From Gaeumannomyces sp. JS-464 (taxonomy: Eukaryota > Ascomycota > Sordariomycetes > Magnaporthales > Magnaporthaceae): 12,991 nt of DNA. A program made the position numbers and the translations under genes. Position 1 is the stretch's first letter, and every line of letters begins with the position of its first letter. The DNA is taken from the NCBI GenBank assembly GCA_002197995.1, contig NGZR01000031.1, positions 1 through 12,991 on the forward strand, read 5' to 3'. Of the stretch, positions 1 through 8,614 are shown one piece after another. The notes under the pieces are model-generated. The model was not told the origin of the DNA. It ran no database searches and worked only from the letters and a program-made list of their open reading frames with translations.

Positions 1-155
1 CCACGTACGCTCCGCTACGACTACACTACACACACTTACCACGTGTTCACACCACTTGGCACGCTCGACACTGGACTTTACTGGGTTCTACTACCCTACT
101 TGGTGGTCACTTGACGACCCCACACCTCACACTGGTTGGTGTTACACACGCACCT
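1..155 (-). CDS. cox3: Cytochrome c oxidase subunit III, exon 3, partial (left-arm copy)
   Basis: Read on the minus strand with AC taken as A, this is the start of exon 3. Conserved Cox3 words are visible: ALTPTIELG, QWPP with TGA read as Trp, NPFELPMLNTV and ILLSSGAT at the window edge. Cox3 is an integral inner-membrane subunit of complex IV. The exon starts at 155; upstream of it lies intron 2, which ends in G as group I introns do. The longer plus-strand copy is at 8228-8614. A one-base run error near 68 breaks the frame here, while the sense is clear from the family. Confidence 0.9.
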
Positions 156-198
156 CACCTTTACTTTGTACACTTACCTTTACACTACTACACGTACG

Positions 199-1790
199 CT
201 ACCACACACTACTACGACTTTACACTTTACTACTACTCTACACACTTTTACTACCTACTTTCTCTTTTTACTTCACTTCTACCCTTTTACTTACACTTTC
301 ACACCTCACTCTACACCCTTTTCTACGTTACACACTGGTCTTTGTTTCCTACTTACACTACACACGCCGCCACACTTACACACTCCTCACACACGTCTAC
401 GGGACTTTACACCTCCACTGTACGCTTACACACTTTTTACACACTACTACGGTACTACACTTTTACCCCTGACACTACTCTGACACACTTTTTCACACCT
501 ACCACACCTCCCCACCACACTCTGGTTTACGACACACTACTACCCTACCCACCACTTTTACACACGTTTGTACTTACACACCTACCCTAACACACGACGC
601 TTTACTCTCTACACTACTGTTGACGTTACACACACTACACACCCTTACACACACCACGTTTCCCCTACACTTTTGACACTTACGGTGACTTTTTTACACT
701 GCTACTACACACACACACACCCCTTCACGCGTCACGTACACACCCACCTTACACCCACGTGACACACGTCTTGCACTACTTTCTACTTTGCACACACTTC
801 TGGGCTTACACACCGGGCTCTACACGTCACGGGACACACGCTACACACCTTACACACTTGTCACGACTACTTTTACCCTCTACTTTACACTACCGGCTTT
901 ACACTACGACCACCTACTTCTACTTTACTACCTTCTACACACGACACACGACTGTTTACCCTTCTTTCACTTACACACGCTACTACACCTTCTTTACACA
1001 CACGTACACTACGTTACTACACTGTTTACTACGGTTACACTACGCGGGTACACTTACTTACACACACTGACTCACACTACACTACACGACTACTACACAC
1101 TCCTCTACACACCACGACGACCTCTACTACTTGACACACGACTTCTGCCCCACACTTTACGTTTACTTACCCTACCTCCACACACGACACCACACTTTAC
1201 ACTTTGTTCTACACCACGACGCGACGACTCTTTTTCACTGACACGACCCTACTTTGACACACTGTACGCTTTTACCCCTACACACGCCTGTTTTACCACC
1301 CTACGGGTCTGACACCTACACTTCCTACCTACTACACACCACCCCTTCTCCACTCACGTACACACTCTGTACACTACTACACTTACGGACTTTACACTCT
1401 TGACACGTACGACACACACACACACGACTTTTTGACTTACACTACTTCGTACTACTACGACACTACTTTTTTTGCACACACGCACACACGCCACCCACCC
1501 CCTACACTACCTACTTACCGGGGACGTACGACTACTACACCACGTACTTACACACACTTTTTACTTGGACTACTACTACACACACCCACACGTTTCCCTG
1601 GCTCTCACGACGCACCACCCTTACCACACTACTTTACGACACACACTGACACGACACCCGTCTGCTCGTTGCTCTTTTACCACGACTACTACGGACCTAC
1701 TCTGACTTTACGACTCCGCGACTTACCCACTTCCACTCCTTCACTACGGACTGACACTCTCTACACTGACTGTTACCTACTACCCCTCTA
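199..1790 (-). CDS. HEG2: double-motif LAGLIDADG homing endonuclease in intron 2 (left-arm copy)
   Basis: With AC read as A and TGA as Trp, the minus strand encodes a typical fungal double LAGLIDADG protein. In order: an N-terminal stretch running through the intron core (RGSKSD, VKEQRADG), then SRLNPNYITGF and DGEGCF as motif 1, FQIGLHEKDLALLEQI, IIDHFNNYPLLTYK, LSLAFPDLEPV, then the second motif with TDAEG, and the usual end (KIIPIF, HGVKSLDFED). The stop is at 199-202. Several frameshifts interrupt this copy, for example GATTT for GGATTT near 1376 and a lost T before TDAEG near 735. The right-arm copy has full-length runs at these sites, so I read them as sequencing errors. Role: cleavage of intronless cox3 and possibly splicing help. 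Confidence 0.85.
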
Positions 1791-1913
1791 CTCACTTACA
1801 CTGACGGCCACCTACTACACACTACTTTCTACACTACTACGTTTACGTTACTTACGACGCTTTACGGGCTTACCCCGGACGTTTGGTTCTTGTTCACCAC
1901 GTGCTACACACCT
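1560..1913 (-). ncRNA. Group I ribozyme core of intron 2 (left-arm copy)
   Basis: On the minus strand, once the extra C is ignored, this region holds AAACTCCGGG, AAGCCCTAAAGC, GTAATCGCGGATC and GAGCAACGAGCAGACGG. I recognise this set from fungal group I introns whose endonuclease frame runs through the core. I did not fold it. The matching copy is at 6421-6720. Confidence 0.65.
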
Positions 1914-2069
1914 ACTGACACACACACACGCTCACGACACTACTACGCCACTACACACACACTACACGCTTCACGACACACCTACTACACCACACGACTA
2001 CCCACCCTACACACTTTACACTCCCTTTTGTACCACGCCACGACGTGTGGTCACCCTACACACACACGT
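1914..2069 (-). CDS. cox3: Cytochrome c oxidase subunit III, exon 2 (left-arm copy)
   Basis: On the minus strand this reads FLGDHTLAVQKG, then LFIVSEAL and MAIFWAFFH, a conserved central part of Cox3, with TGA for the Trp of AIFWAFF. Several runs are short by one base compared with the right copy at 6282-6420: five T instead of six before AGGTGACC, and losses around GTTATAG. The frame is therefore broken here but open on the right. Intron 1 is upstream (higher coordinates) and intron 2 downstream. Confidence 0.92.
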
Positions 2070-2345
2070 CACTACACTTTTCACACTACTACTTACCTAC
2101 TACTTGACTTGGACCTTTACTACTTACACTCACACTACGGTTTACTGACACACCGTACTTGACTCTTCACACCGTACACACGTCTCTGACGGGTCCTACC
2201 TACACGACTACTTTACTTCGTCTGTTGGTTCCCTGCTGACTACGCCCTACTACACACGACTACGGGTTTCCACGCACTACCACGTTACACACTTTACACC
2301 GACGGGCACCTTTTACTGTACTACACCACCGTACGCACACCACTA
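2070..2345 (-). ncRNA. Group I ribozyme core of intron 1 (left-arm copy)
   Basis: Read on the minus strand with AC as A, it contains AACTGTATGCTGG, ATCAGCAGGGAACC, TAGTAGGACCCTCAGAGAC and a CCTATCTTTATAGG stem. These are familiar elements of fungal group I introns (P4-P6 and P7 side). The same string is on the plus strand at 6001-6281. Confidence 0.7.
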
Positions 2346-2358
2346 CGCGACACTTACC

Positions 2359-3622
2359 TTACACTCTACGTTTTCCTACTTACACTTCTCTACACTTTTT
2401 ACACTCTACCCTTCACTCACGTACACGGTGTTGTTTACGACACACTTACTCACTACTTACTACACACCTGACACACCTCACTTTTACCACTACACCTACT
2501 CACTACTTTCTCACCCTACACTACACTGGACTACTTTACTCACACACTACACTTACACTTACACACACTGACTACTCTTACTCTACTACGACACGACTAC
2601 TGTACTACACACACGACTACACTACCTTCTGACTCTGGTTTTACTTACCTACTTACTACACCACTTTTACACACTTACGTACTCTACACACTACTACACA
2701 CGACTACACTCTCTCCACTACACACACGGTTTCACTACCTACCACACGACTGTACGGTTTACTCTACACCACACCGTTGACTCTACACTCTACACACCCT
2801 TACACACCTACTACTTTTCACCTTACCACGACTCTTTTACCGACGTACTCTGACTTTACCCTTTGCTTTCTACTACTTTACACTACCCACACACACTGTC
2901 CGTCACGCTTCGGTACACACCCACGTTACACTCACACCTACTTACTTACTTGACACACTCCGTCGCTTGCGCACTCCACACTACACACCTTTCACGACTA
3001 CTACGACTACACTACACACTACTTTACTCACTTACACACACACTTCACACTTACACTTTACTTACACACGGTTACTACTTTTACGGTGTTCTTACACTTT
3101 TCCACTGTACTCACACACTTTACTACACACACACGACACGTACTACTTTTTACTCTCCACACTTACTACTACACCGTACGACGTACTTTTACCCTGACTA
3201 CACTTGACACACGTCCTACTACCCACCCTACACTTCTGACTTGACACTACACACTGCACACACACACGACCTACACACTTACTCACACTACTGACGACAC
3301 GTACACACACCTACTTCTACGGACTTACACGTACTTCTACTTTACACGGTTGTACTTTCCTACACTGACACGGACACTACTACTACTGACCCACTCACCC
3401 TTCTACACACACGACCCACCTTACACACTACACTACTCCACACACTACACACTTACGGACTTACTTTTTACTACACACTACTTTTTACGTACGACACCAC
3501 ACGTACGACACTTACTACTACACACTCTACGTCTTACACTTTACACTTTCTTCTTTGGGTACTACGCTTTACGCTGTTTTCACACTACTCACACACGACT
3601 TCGACACTACTACTACGGCTGT
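2359..3622 (-). CDS. HEG1: LAGLIDADG endonuclease fused to cox3 exon 1 (left-arm copy)
   Basis: The minus-strand frame runs in from exon 1 without a stop (IIAEGT followed by AYIFESLILKT). It carries LAGLIDADG motif 1, SGLLEGDGHIYIP (about 3361-3415), and motif 2, a FTEADGHF word near 2895-2935. The end has FDKYPLLGEKYDS, ISKQHLTDEGRLKIREL and stop TAA at 2359-2362. In the left copy motif 2 has lost one T of TTTT; the right copy has all four. Codon TGA is used for Trp (KWVSVYN). An intron frame that continues its upstream exon is a common arrangement in fungal mitochondria. Confidence 0.87.
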
Positions 3623-3927
3623 ACCCCTCTGCTACTTACTACTCACCGGACACTCACACACACACGACCACTACGACTGACACACTTACGCACGTACTTA
3701 CACGCTACACTACTACACTGACACTACACTACTCCACTTACTTACACACTTGTGCACTACGACTACACGGCCCCACCTACGACACGTTACACACGCTACA
3801 CTACACGACTACTACCTACGACACTACTACACGGTCACACGGACGACACGGACGACACACCTACACTGACACACACGGACTGACTCTTGGACACACTTAC
3901 CTTCTTACCTGACACACTACGTCACAC
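3623..3927 (-). CDS. cox3: Cytochrome c oxidase subunit III, exon 1 (left-arm copy)
   Basis: On the minus strand it encodes the Cox3 N-terminus: SVRSNFQDHPFH, SPSPWPLY, SGALSMHNFNNG and FWFRDIIAEG. TGA is Trp twice. No ATG precedes RSNFQDHPFH in frame. TTG at 3923-3927 is the nearest plausible start, after a run of eight A and five T whose true length is uncertain. Upstream is the flank that leads to the palindrome tip. One-base losses in runs interrupt this copy, for example within PFHLV and SPWPLY. Confidence 0.92.
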
Positions 3928-4113
3928 ACACACTTTTTTTTACTTTACTACTTACTTACGTTACTGTACTTTTCCCTACACCACTTGGTTTTTACTACGC
4001 TGCTACTGCTCCTGACTTTACCTACCGTACGTACCTACCGTACGCGACTACCCACGGTACGCACACTTGACACACACACACTACTTACTTTTCACTTACT
4101 CACACTACGCTTC
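3928..4113 (-). other. Upstream flank of cox3 (left-arm copy)
   Basis: AT-rich leader between the fold tip and cox3 exon 1. I see no gene in it. Its one notable element is an 18-base perfect palindrome at 4022-4044. I cannot identify a promoter. Confidence 0.6.
4022..4044. repeat. 18-base perfect palindrome in the cox3 leader (left copy)
   Basis: Reading AC as A gives CTACGTAGTACTACGTAG, which equals its own reverse complement. The mirror copy at 4332-4353 has lost one T. It could form a hairpin in the cox3 leader or be a mobile palindromic element. Confidence 0.75.
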
Positions 4114-4170
4114 CTACCGACACGTACCGACACGTACCGACACGTACCGACACGTACCGACACGTACCGT
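4114..4170. repeat. Tandem repeat at the palindrome tip, left side
   Basis: One CTACGAA unit is followed by four GTACGAA units and a partial GTACG (in the text as given a 10-base period, gtaccgacac). It is the exact mirror of the TTCGTAC units at 4225-4270, with the same unit count. Confidence 0.93.
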
Positions 4171-4224
4171 ACTACACACGCACACGACACGCTACGCACA
4201 CGACGACACACACTGACACACGAC
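4171..4224. other. Asymmetric loop at the centre of the inverted repeat
   Basis: About 35 bases once expansion is ignored, rich in A and G (AAGCAAGAAGC, AAGAGAAAATGAAAG). The two sides do not pair with each other apart from a central GCTAGC, so this is the unpaired turn between the arms. It may be true hairpin-loop sequence, or poorly called signal at the strand switch. Confidence 0.75.
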
Positions 4225-4270
4225 TACCTTCGTACCTTCGTACCTTCGTACCTTCGTACCTTCGTACGGA
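4225..4270. repeat. Tandem repeat at the palindrome tip, right side
   Basis: Units of TTCGTAC, reverse complement of the left-side GTACGAA, ending in TTCGTAGG just as the left side begins with CCTACGAA. It marks the inner edge of the right arm. Confidence 0.93.
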
Positions 4271-4458
4271 CACGCTACTTGACTACTGACACACACTACT
4301 ACTTTTTTCACACTTGCTACCCTGGTACTCGCACCGTACGTACCTACCGTACGTACACACTCACGGACGCACTACGCACGCTACTACACACCACGTTACG
4401 GGACACACTACCTACACCTACACTACACTACTACACTACACACACACACACACACTTT
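4271..4458 (+). other. Upstream flank of cox3 (right-arm copy)
   Basis: AT-rich leader before exon 1, containing the mirror of the CTACGTAG palindrome (4332-4353), TAAATCAGGAGC and a long A run before TTTTTG. No gene, tRNA or clear promoter was found. Confidence 0.6.
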
Positions 4459-4728
4459 TTGACCTACTTTCACGTACACGACACGTACTTTCCACAGACT
4501 CACTCCTTTTCACTTTACGTTTCTCCTTCTCCTTGACCCTTTACTACTTCTACGTACTACTCTTTACTTACGCTTTACACCTCTACGTGGGGCCTTACTC
4601 TACTGCACCACACTTTACACTACACTGGACTACTTACTTCACTTACTACTTTACGCTTTACACTACCTGCTACACTTCACTCTACTGTCTTTTTGACTTC
4701 CGTGACTACTACACTACGCACGACGGGT
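4459..4728 (+). CDS. cox3: Cytochrome c oxidase subunit III, exon 1
   Basis: With AC taken as A, this reads SVRS, then FQDHPFHLVSPSPWPLY, LSMHNF, NNGYYSLYLALILLISS and MSFWFRDIIAEG: the N-terminus and first membrane helices of Cox3, subunit III of complex IV. TGA is read as Trp (SPWPLY, FWFRD), showing mitochondrial code 4. The start is unsure: no in-frame ATG precedes the conserved part; TTG at 4459-4461 is the nearest candidate. An in-frame TAA seems to lie upstream, but within an A run of unreliable length. The exon ends in GGGT at 4728 and HEG1 continues in frame. A one-base loss near 4490 and a short T run near 4618 disturb the frame; the left copy resolves the first. Confidence 0.94.
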
Positions 4729-5989
4729 ACCACGCCTACTACTACTTCGACACTCTTTGACTACTTGACACACACCACGCTACACACTACTACCCCACAC
4801 ACACACGACACACTTACACACTTACACGACCTACGACTTTACTACTACACTTCTACCTTGTTCTACCTACACACACACTACTTTACTACACACACACACA
4901 CTACACTTTACTTTGGACTACTTACTTTACACGTGGTCTTTTACGACACGGTGACTGGTCACTACTACTACACTTCCTTCACTTACGGACACACTACCAC
5001 ACCCTTACACACTACGACACTACCTTACACTCCTACGACACTACGTTTTTACCTTCTCACTACTTGACTACACTTTACGGTCTTTTTGCACTTTACTTCA
5101 CACTCACGACACTTACGGTGGTACTACGGACCGTTTTCACTTACTCACGGTACACACACACTACCTCTACCGTTACTACTACACTTGGACGACTACACAC
5201 GACACGGTACTACCTTCTTTTACTACACACTTTGACTACCACTGGACACACACTTACACGACACCACCTACACACTACACACCTTTACACACACACTTAC
5301 ACTTGACACTTTTTTACACTGACTACACACTACTTTACTTACTCTACTACTCTGACACACGTTTACTTGGACTGCGCACACGCGACCGGACTTTCACTAC
5401 ACTACACTACGTTGACTTACACCTGGTTTTACCCGACACGCTGACCGGACCACTTTTGGTACTTACACTACTACTACGACACACGCACACACGGTACACA
5501 CTCACGACTACCTCGTACACACACGACTCTGTACACGTGACAACACTACTTACGTTTACACGGTTTACGACTTACGACTCACACCGTTTGTTACGACTAC
5601 ACACCTACCACTCTTGTACGTACTGACACACCTTTTACTGGACGACGACTTACTCTTTACTACTTTACGACTACTTACACACACTGTTACTACACTACGT
5701 ACACACACACCCACGACTCACGACACGTACTTACTCTTTACCACTACTCTTCTACTACGACTACACGACTACTCACTTTACACTTACACTTACTTTTGAC
5801 TACACTACTCCACTTACTTACGGTGACGACACACTACTGACTACGTTACTGTACACACACTGACGTTTCACGTTTACTACACTACTGACTACACTTTCTA
5901 CACACACACCACCTTACCTGACTGACACGGTACGACTTACACACACACTTACGACGACTTACACTACGGACACACACCTACGACTACAC
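4729..5989 (+). CDS. HEG1: LAGLIDADG homing endonuclease, read in from cox3 exon 1
   Basis: The frame continues from exon 1 (AYIFESLILKT). Two LAGLIDADG motifs are visible: SGLLEGDGHIY (about 4930-4965), whose Asp is the expected metal ligand, and LTGFTEADGHFG (about 5417-5460). Between them are NRILNPRIVFTSHIDNLG and RYIIGDKEGI; after them KSDTRKRSVSE, LRFRLDQR, KPTSCSMKPFMERLSLYL, NYFDKYPLLGEKYDS and HLTDEGRLKIREL. The end is LD with TAA at about 5985-5989. Length is roughly 400 residues, normal for a double-motif enzyme. Likely cleaves intronless cox3 at the insertion site and may also act as a maturase. Run errors (for example AAAAACACC for AAACAACACC near 5900) break the frame locally; the left copy is intact there. 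Confidence 0.9.
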
Positions 5990-5999
5990 GTACACTTCG

Positions 6000-6281
6000 C
6001 TACTGTTGCTACCGTGGTTACTACCACTACACACACGTGCCCTCGTTACACACTTTACACCTGTACTGCTGGACACACCCTACTCTTTACTACGGGCTAC
6101 TCACGCACGGGACACCCACACCACGACCGACACTACACACTCTTACGTACGGACCCTCACGACGACCTTTACCGTTGACACGACTCACACTACCGTTTCA
6201 CTACACACCCTACTTGACTTACACTACTACACACGTCCACACTCACACTACTACGTACACTACTACTTGACACACTTACTG
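6000..6281 (+). ncRNA. Group I ribozyme core of intron 1
   Basis: After HEG1 come AAAAGTGCCCTCG, AACTGTATGCTGG, ATCAGCAGGGAACC and CAGAGAC with flanking paired segments, matching the usual P4-P7 words of fungal mitochondrial group I introns. The intron then ends at the exon 2 boundary. I recognised motifs only and did not compute a fold. Confidence 0.72.
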
Positions 6282-6420
6282 ACCTTTTTTACGGTGACCC
6301 ACCACCTCTGGCTGTACCACACACACGGGACTTACACACTTTACGGTGTTACTCTTGTTTACTACGTTTCTGACACGCTTTACTTTTTTACTGGCTACTA
6401 CTTCTGACGCTTTTTTCACT
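6282..6420 (+). CDS. cox3: Cytochrome c oxidase subunit III, exon 2
   Basis: The frame is clean when AC is taken as A: TFLGDHTLAVQKG, LNLGVILFIVSEALFF and MAIFWAFFH. These are strongly conserved central Cox3 residues, including the SEALFF and AIFWAFFH helix. Trp is TGA in AIFWAFF. The exon ends at CAT (6420); the Ser of the conserved FFHSAL follows after intron 2. This copy has the full-length runs that the left copy at 1914-2069 lacks. Confidence 0.95.
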
Positions 6421-6720
6421 ACGTTTACGCACCTGTGACACCACACGACACCCACACCTCCGGGTACACGCCCTACACACGCTCTACACTACACCTACAC
6501 ACCTACTACTTTACGACACACTACTTTACTACGTGGCCTCACTTACACTGACTACGACGGGTACTACGTACACCACTCACTTACGACGACTTCACTCCTA
6601 CTGACACGGACTGGACACTGGGTACACTCGCGGACTCTACACTCACGACTACGTCCTACTACTCTGTACACACGACGCACACCGACGCACGACCGGTTCT
6701 TCACACTACTTTCTACACAC
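6421..6720 (+). ncRNA. Group I ribozyme core of intron 2
   Basis: Contains CAACTCCGGG (a run of A shorter than in the left copy), AAGCCCTAAAGC, GGGTAATCGCGGATC and GAGCAACGAGCAGACGG. This is the typical core of fungal introns whose endonuclease N-terminus is translated through the core. Confidence 0.68.
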
Positions 6721-8175
6721 TACTTGTACACGGTGTGCTCTGACGACGCCACGGGACACACCTTGGTTTTTACTACTACTCCACACTACACACACACACT
6801 TTACACTACCTGTTACTACTACCTCCCCGTACACTACGTACTTACGGGTGGTGGCTTTGCTTTTGCTACACACACACACACTACTTCTACTACTACCGAC
6901 ACTACTTACACTCACACACACTCTTTTTTTCTACCTTCACACGACTTACACACTCCTACACTTACTACTTACACGGACTTACCTGACTGGACGACACGGG
7001 TGTTTTACTACGTACGGACACTTACGTTCACGACCCCTACGGTGTACACACCACGGCTTTACGGGTACACACACGCTACCACTTTCACACACTACGGTCT
7101 TCACTGACACACACACGACTCTCGCTCTGTTACGACACCACACACTTACACACTTGTTCTTTGGACGTACGGTACTACTACACCTACACACTTGGGGGCA
7201 CGACACTCTTTTCACACTACTACGACGTCTCTGGTTTACGACGGACTTTACTACTCTTACTTACTTGACTCACTTTTACACTACACTTACCCCGCTACTT
7301 ACACCCTACTACACACCACTTACTACCTACTTTACCTTTTTACACGACACGTTACTACGCTTTACACTGACACGACACGGTACACACACTCTTTCTTTAC
7401 GACACGGTACTACACACTACGACACTACGTGTCTACTTACACACGCCGTACTTACACACTACGACGGTACACACACTACTCTGACCACACTTTACACGTT
7501 TACGCTTTCCCTGACCTTACGACGCCCGTTTTACACGCCCACGACACTTTGCACACACTACGACACACTACTGCACACGACCTTTCACCTGGTTACACGT
7601 GGTTTTACCTGACCGCTGACACGGGTGTTTTTTTACTACGCACTTACACACACACACTCACCCTACACTTCACACACACTTACGGGGACACACCTGTTTG
7701 ACTTACACGGTTACTTTTACACCTCACACACTACTTACGACGACTACACACGCTCTTTTACGGTACGTTTACACTACCACACACCTTACACACACTGTGG
7801 TACGGTACTACTTTCTACACACCACGACTTGTGGGGACGTTTGTACGTTGACACACACACTTTTCACGACTACTTCACGGGTACACACACTTACTACCCT
7901 ACTACTTTGACACACACTTTACACGCTACCACTGGACGTTACACACTCCCTACGACCTTTGACGGACTTTACACGTTGGCGGCTTTACTTACACTACGGA
8001 CACACACACACGACCCACTTTACACCTACGACACACGGGTTACGACTGACGTTGACACACTTACACTACACACACGGTACGACACTGACACTACACACAC
8101 GACGACACACACTACGTACTACACACACTTTACGACTACTACTACACACACTTACACACTCTACTACTTTGTACG
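6556..8175 (+). CDS. HEG2: double-motif LAGLIDADG homing endonuclease of intron 2
   Basis: Order of recognisable parts: RDSSYEGWN, EQRADGSSIFLNIVRCALRA and TWF (core-spanning N-terminus, also seen in many fungal intron proteins); FFSTSRLNPNYITGF with DGEGCFIVGIS (motif 1, about 6962-7020); VKATFQIGLHEKDLALLEQI, LFFGVG, DLYLIIDHFNNYPLLTYK; INRIVSIKAVLNRG, LSLAFPDLEPV; FHWLSGFTDAEG (motif 2, about 7577-7624); IRDKALLGSLIQTLKCGRYIS, KIIPIF, LHGVKSLDFED, KKDHLTRKGLDEL and stop TAG at 8172-8175. Start codon not resolved. This copy has intact runs where the left copy is broken (GGATT at 6970, TTTT before TDAEG) and broken runs elsewhere. The gene itself is probably intact. Confidence 0.88.
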
Positions 8176-8227
8176 CTACTACCTTACTACTTACACACGT
8201 ACACGTTTACCACACACTACACACGTG

Positions 8228-8614
8228 ACGTGCTTTACACCACCACACCCACTTGACGTTGGGGTCTCACACTGACCCACCCACACTACGGTACTACGAC
8301 ACCCACTACACACTCCTTCGACGCTGCCACTGTTGACACCACCTGTACACTTTTACTTACTCTACGCGGACGCTACCTGTGACCACTACTGCACCACCAC
8401 TACGCACTACACTTCACACGGTACACACACGACGACACGGACGCCTTACTACTGGTTCACGTTGCTACCACACTTACTTACGCTACTACACTCTTTACCA
8501 CGGCTTTCACACGGACACTACGACGTACTACGTGTACTCTTCTTTTACCTACTACACGTGACCGGTGCCTTTGGGACCTTGTTTTTACCTTCGGACACCG
8601 GGGTTCCACTGGCT
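8228..8614 (+). CDS. cox3: Cytochrome c oxidase subunit III, exon 3
   Basis: Encodes SALTP and TIELG, QWPPIGIEP, NTVILLSSGATVTYA, SIIQGKREGALYG, FTGFQGIEYSVSSFTISDG and CFYFGTGFHG. These are diagnostic Cox3 segments: the VTYAHH and GFQGxEY regions and the FYFGTGFHG helix. Small run errors occur (ACACAACC for ACACCAACC near 8240). The exon appears to end in GGCT at 8614, where the normal LHV is interrupted by intron sequence; the remaining residues resume at 12893. An alternative boundary is given under the mini-exon candidate. Confidence 0.94.

Larger units (their letters stand above)
156..1913 (-). mobile_element. Group I intron 2 of cox3 (left-arm copy)
   Basis: The intron lies between the Cox3 words AIFWAFFH (exon 2) and ALTPTIELG (exon 3). 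The upstream exon ends in T and the intron ends in G, the usual group I borders. Core sequence lies at the 5' side (about 1560-1913, minus strand) and includes the stretch CCAAACTCCGGG common in fungal mitochondrial group I introns. The endonuclease frame HEG2 occupies the rest. The same intron is at 6421-8227. Confidence 0.85.
2070..3622 (-). mobile_element. Group I intron 1 of cox3 (left-arm copy)
   Basis: The intron interrupts Cox3 between IIAEG and TFLGDHT. The upstream exon ends in GGGT and the intron ends in ATG, matching the T/G borders of group I introns. The endonuclease frame (HEG1) continues directly from exon 1, and the ribozyme core follows it. The same element is at 4729-6281. 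Confidence 0.85.
1..4170 (-). repeat. Left arm of a large inverted repeat
   Basis: After the C that follows each A is ignored, this arm is the reverse complement of about 4225-8380. It carries cox3 exon 3 (partial), intron 2, exon 2, intron 1, exon 1 and the upstream flank. Matches include Cox3 exon 2 (1914-2069 against 6282-6420), the intron 1 core (about 2170-2340 against 6001-6180) and the tip repeats. Differences between arms are mostly single-base length changes in runs. The window start cuts this arm inside exon 3, so the palindrome may continue to the left. Confidence 0.95.
4729..6281 (+). mobile_element. Group I intron 1 of cox3 with LAGLIDADG gene
   Basis: Insertion lies between Cox3 residues Gly and Thr of IIAEG/TFLGDHT. 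Exon 1 ends in T and the intron's last base is G at 6281, as in group I introns. The order is the endonuclease frame (4729-5989), then ribozyme core (6000-6281). Confidence 0.88.
6421..8227 (+). mobile_element. Group I intron 2 of cox3 with LAGLIDADG gene
   Basis: The intron splits the Cox3 word FFHSAL after His. It begins AGTTTAGCAC and ends AAAGTG, with the following exon starting AGTGCTTTAAC. Exon ending in T and intron ending in G fit group I rules. The core comes first (6421-6720) and the endonuclease frame runs out of it. Confidence 0.86.
4225..8380 (+). repeat. Right arm of the large inverted repeat
   Basis: This is the plus-strand copy of the left arm. It ends near 8380 only because the left copy is cut by the window start. 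Sequence to the right of 8380 is single-copy within the window. The extra C falls on the written strand in both arms, so the expansion was applied after the palindrome existed. Confidence 0.95.

Noticed and set aside
1..170. A plus-strand frame, open after the extra C is ignored, that looked like a small membrane protein
   Set aside because: The other strand of the same stretch encodes Cox3 exon 3 words (TIELG, NPFELPMLNTV), so the plus-strand frame is a shadow.
199..1790. Decayed endonuclease pseudogene, from its several frameshifts
   Set aside because: The mirror copy at 6556-8175 has intact runs at many of these sites and breaks at others, so sequencing error explains them better.
1900..1920. 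A CTAAAC word before ATG that resembles a nidovirus transcription signal
   Set aside because: It is the reverse complement of the exon 2/intron 2 border of cox3. No viral gene is present in the window.
4114..4270. CRISPR array
   Set aside because: The 7-base units are directly adjacent, without spacers, and are mirrored across a loop.
6706..7215. Short minus-strand frames rich in Val, Cys, Ser and Arg
   Set aside because: They are the complement of the same expanded text. The real gene here is HEG2 on the plus strand once the extra C is ignored.
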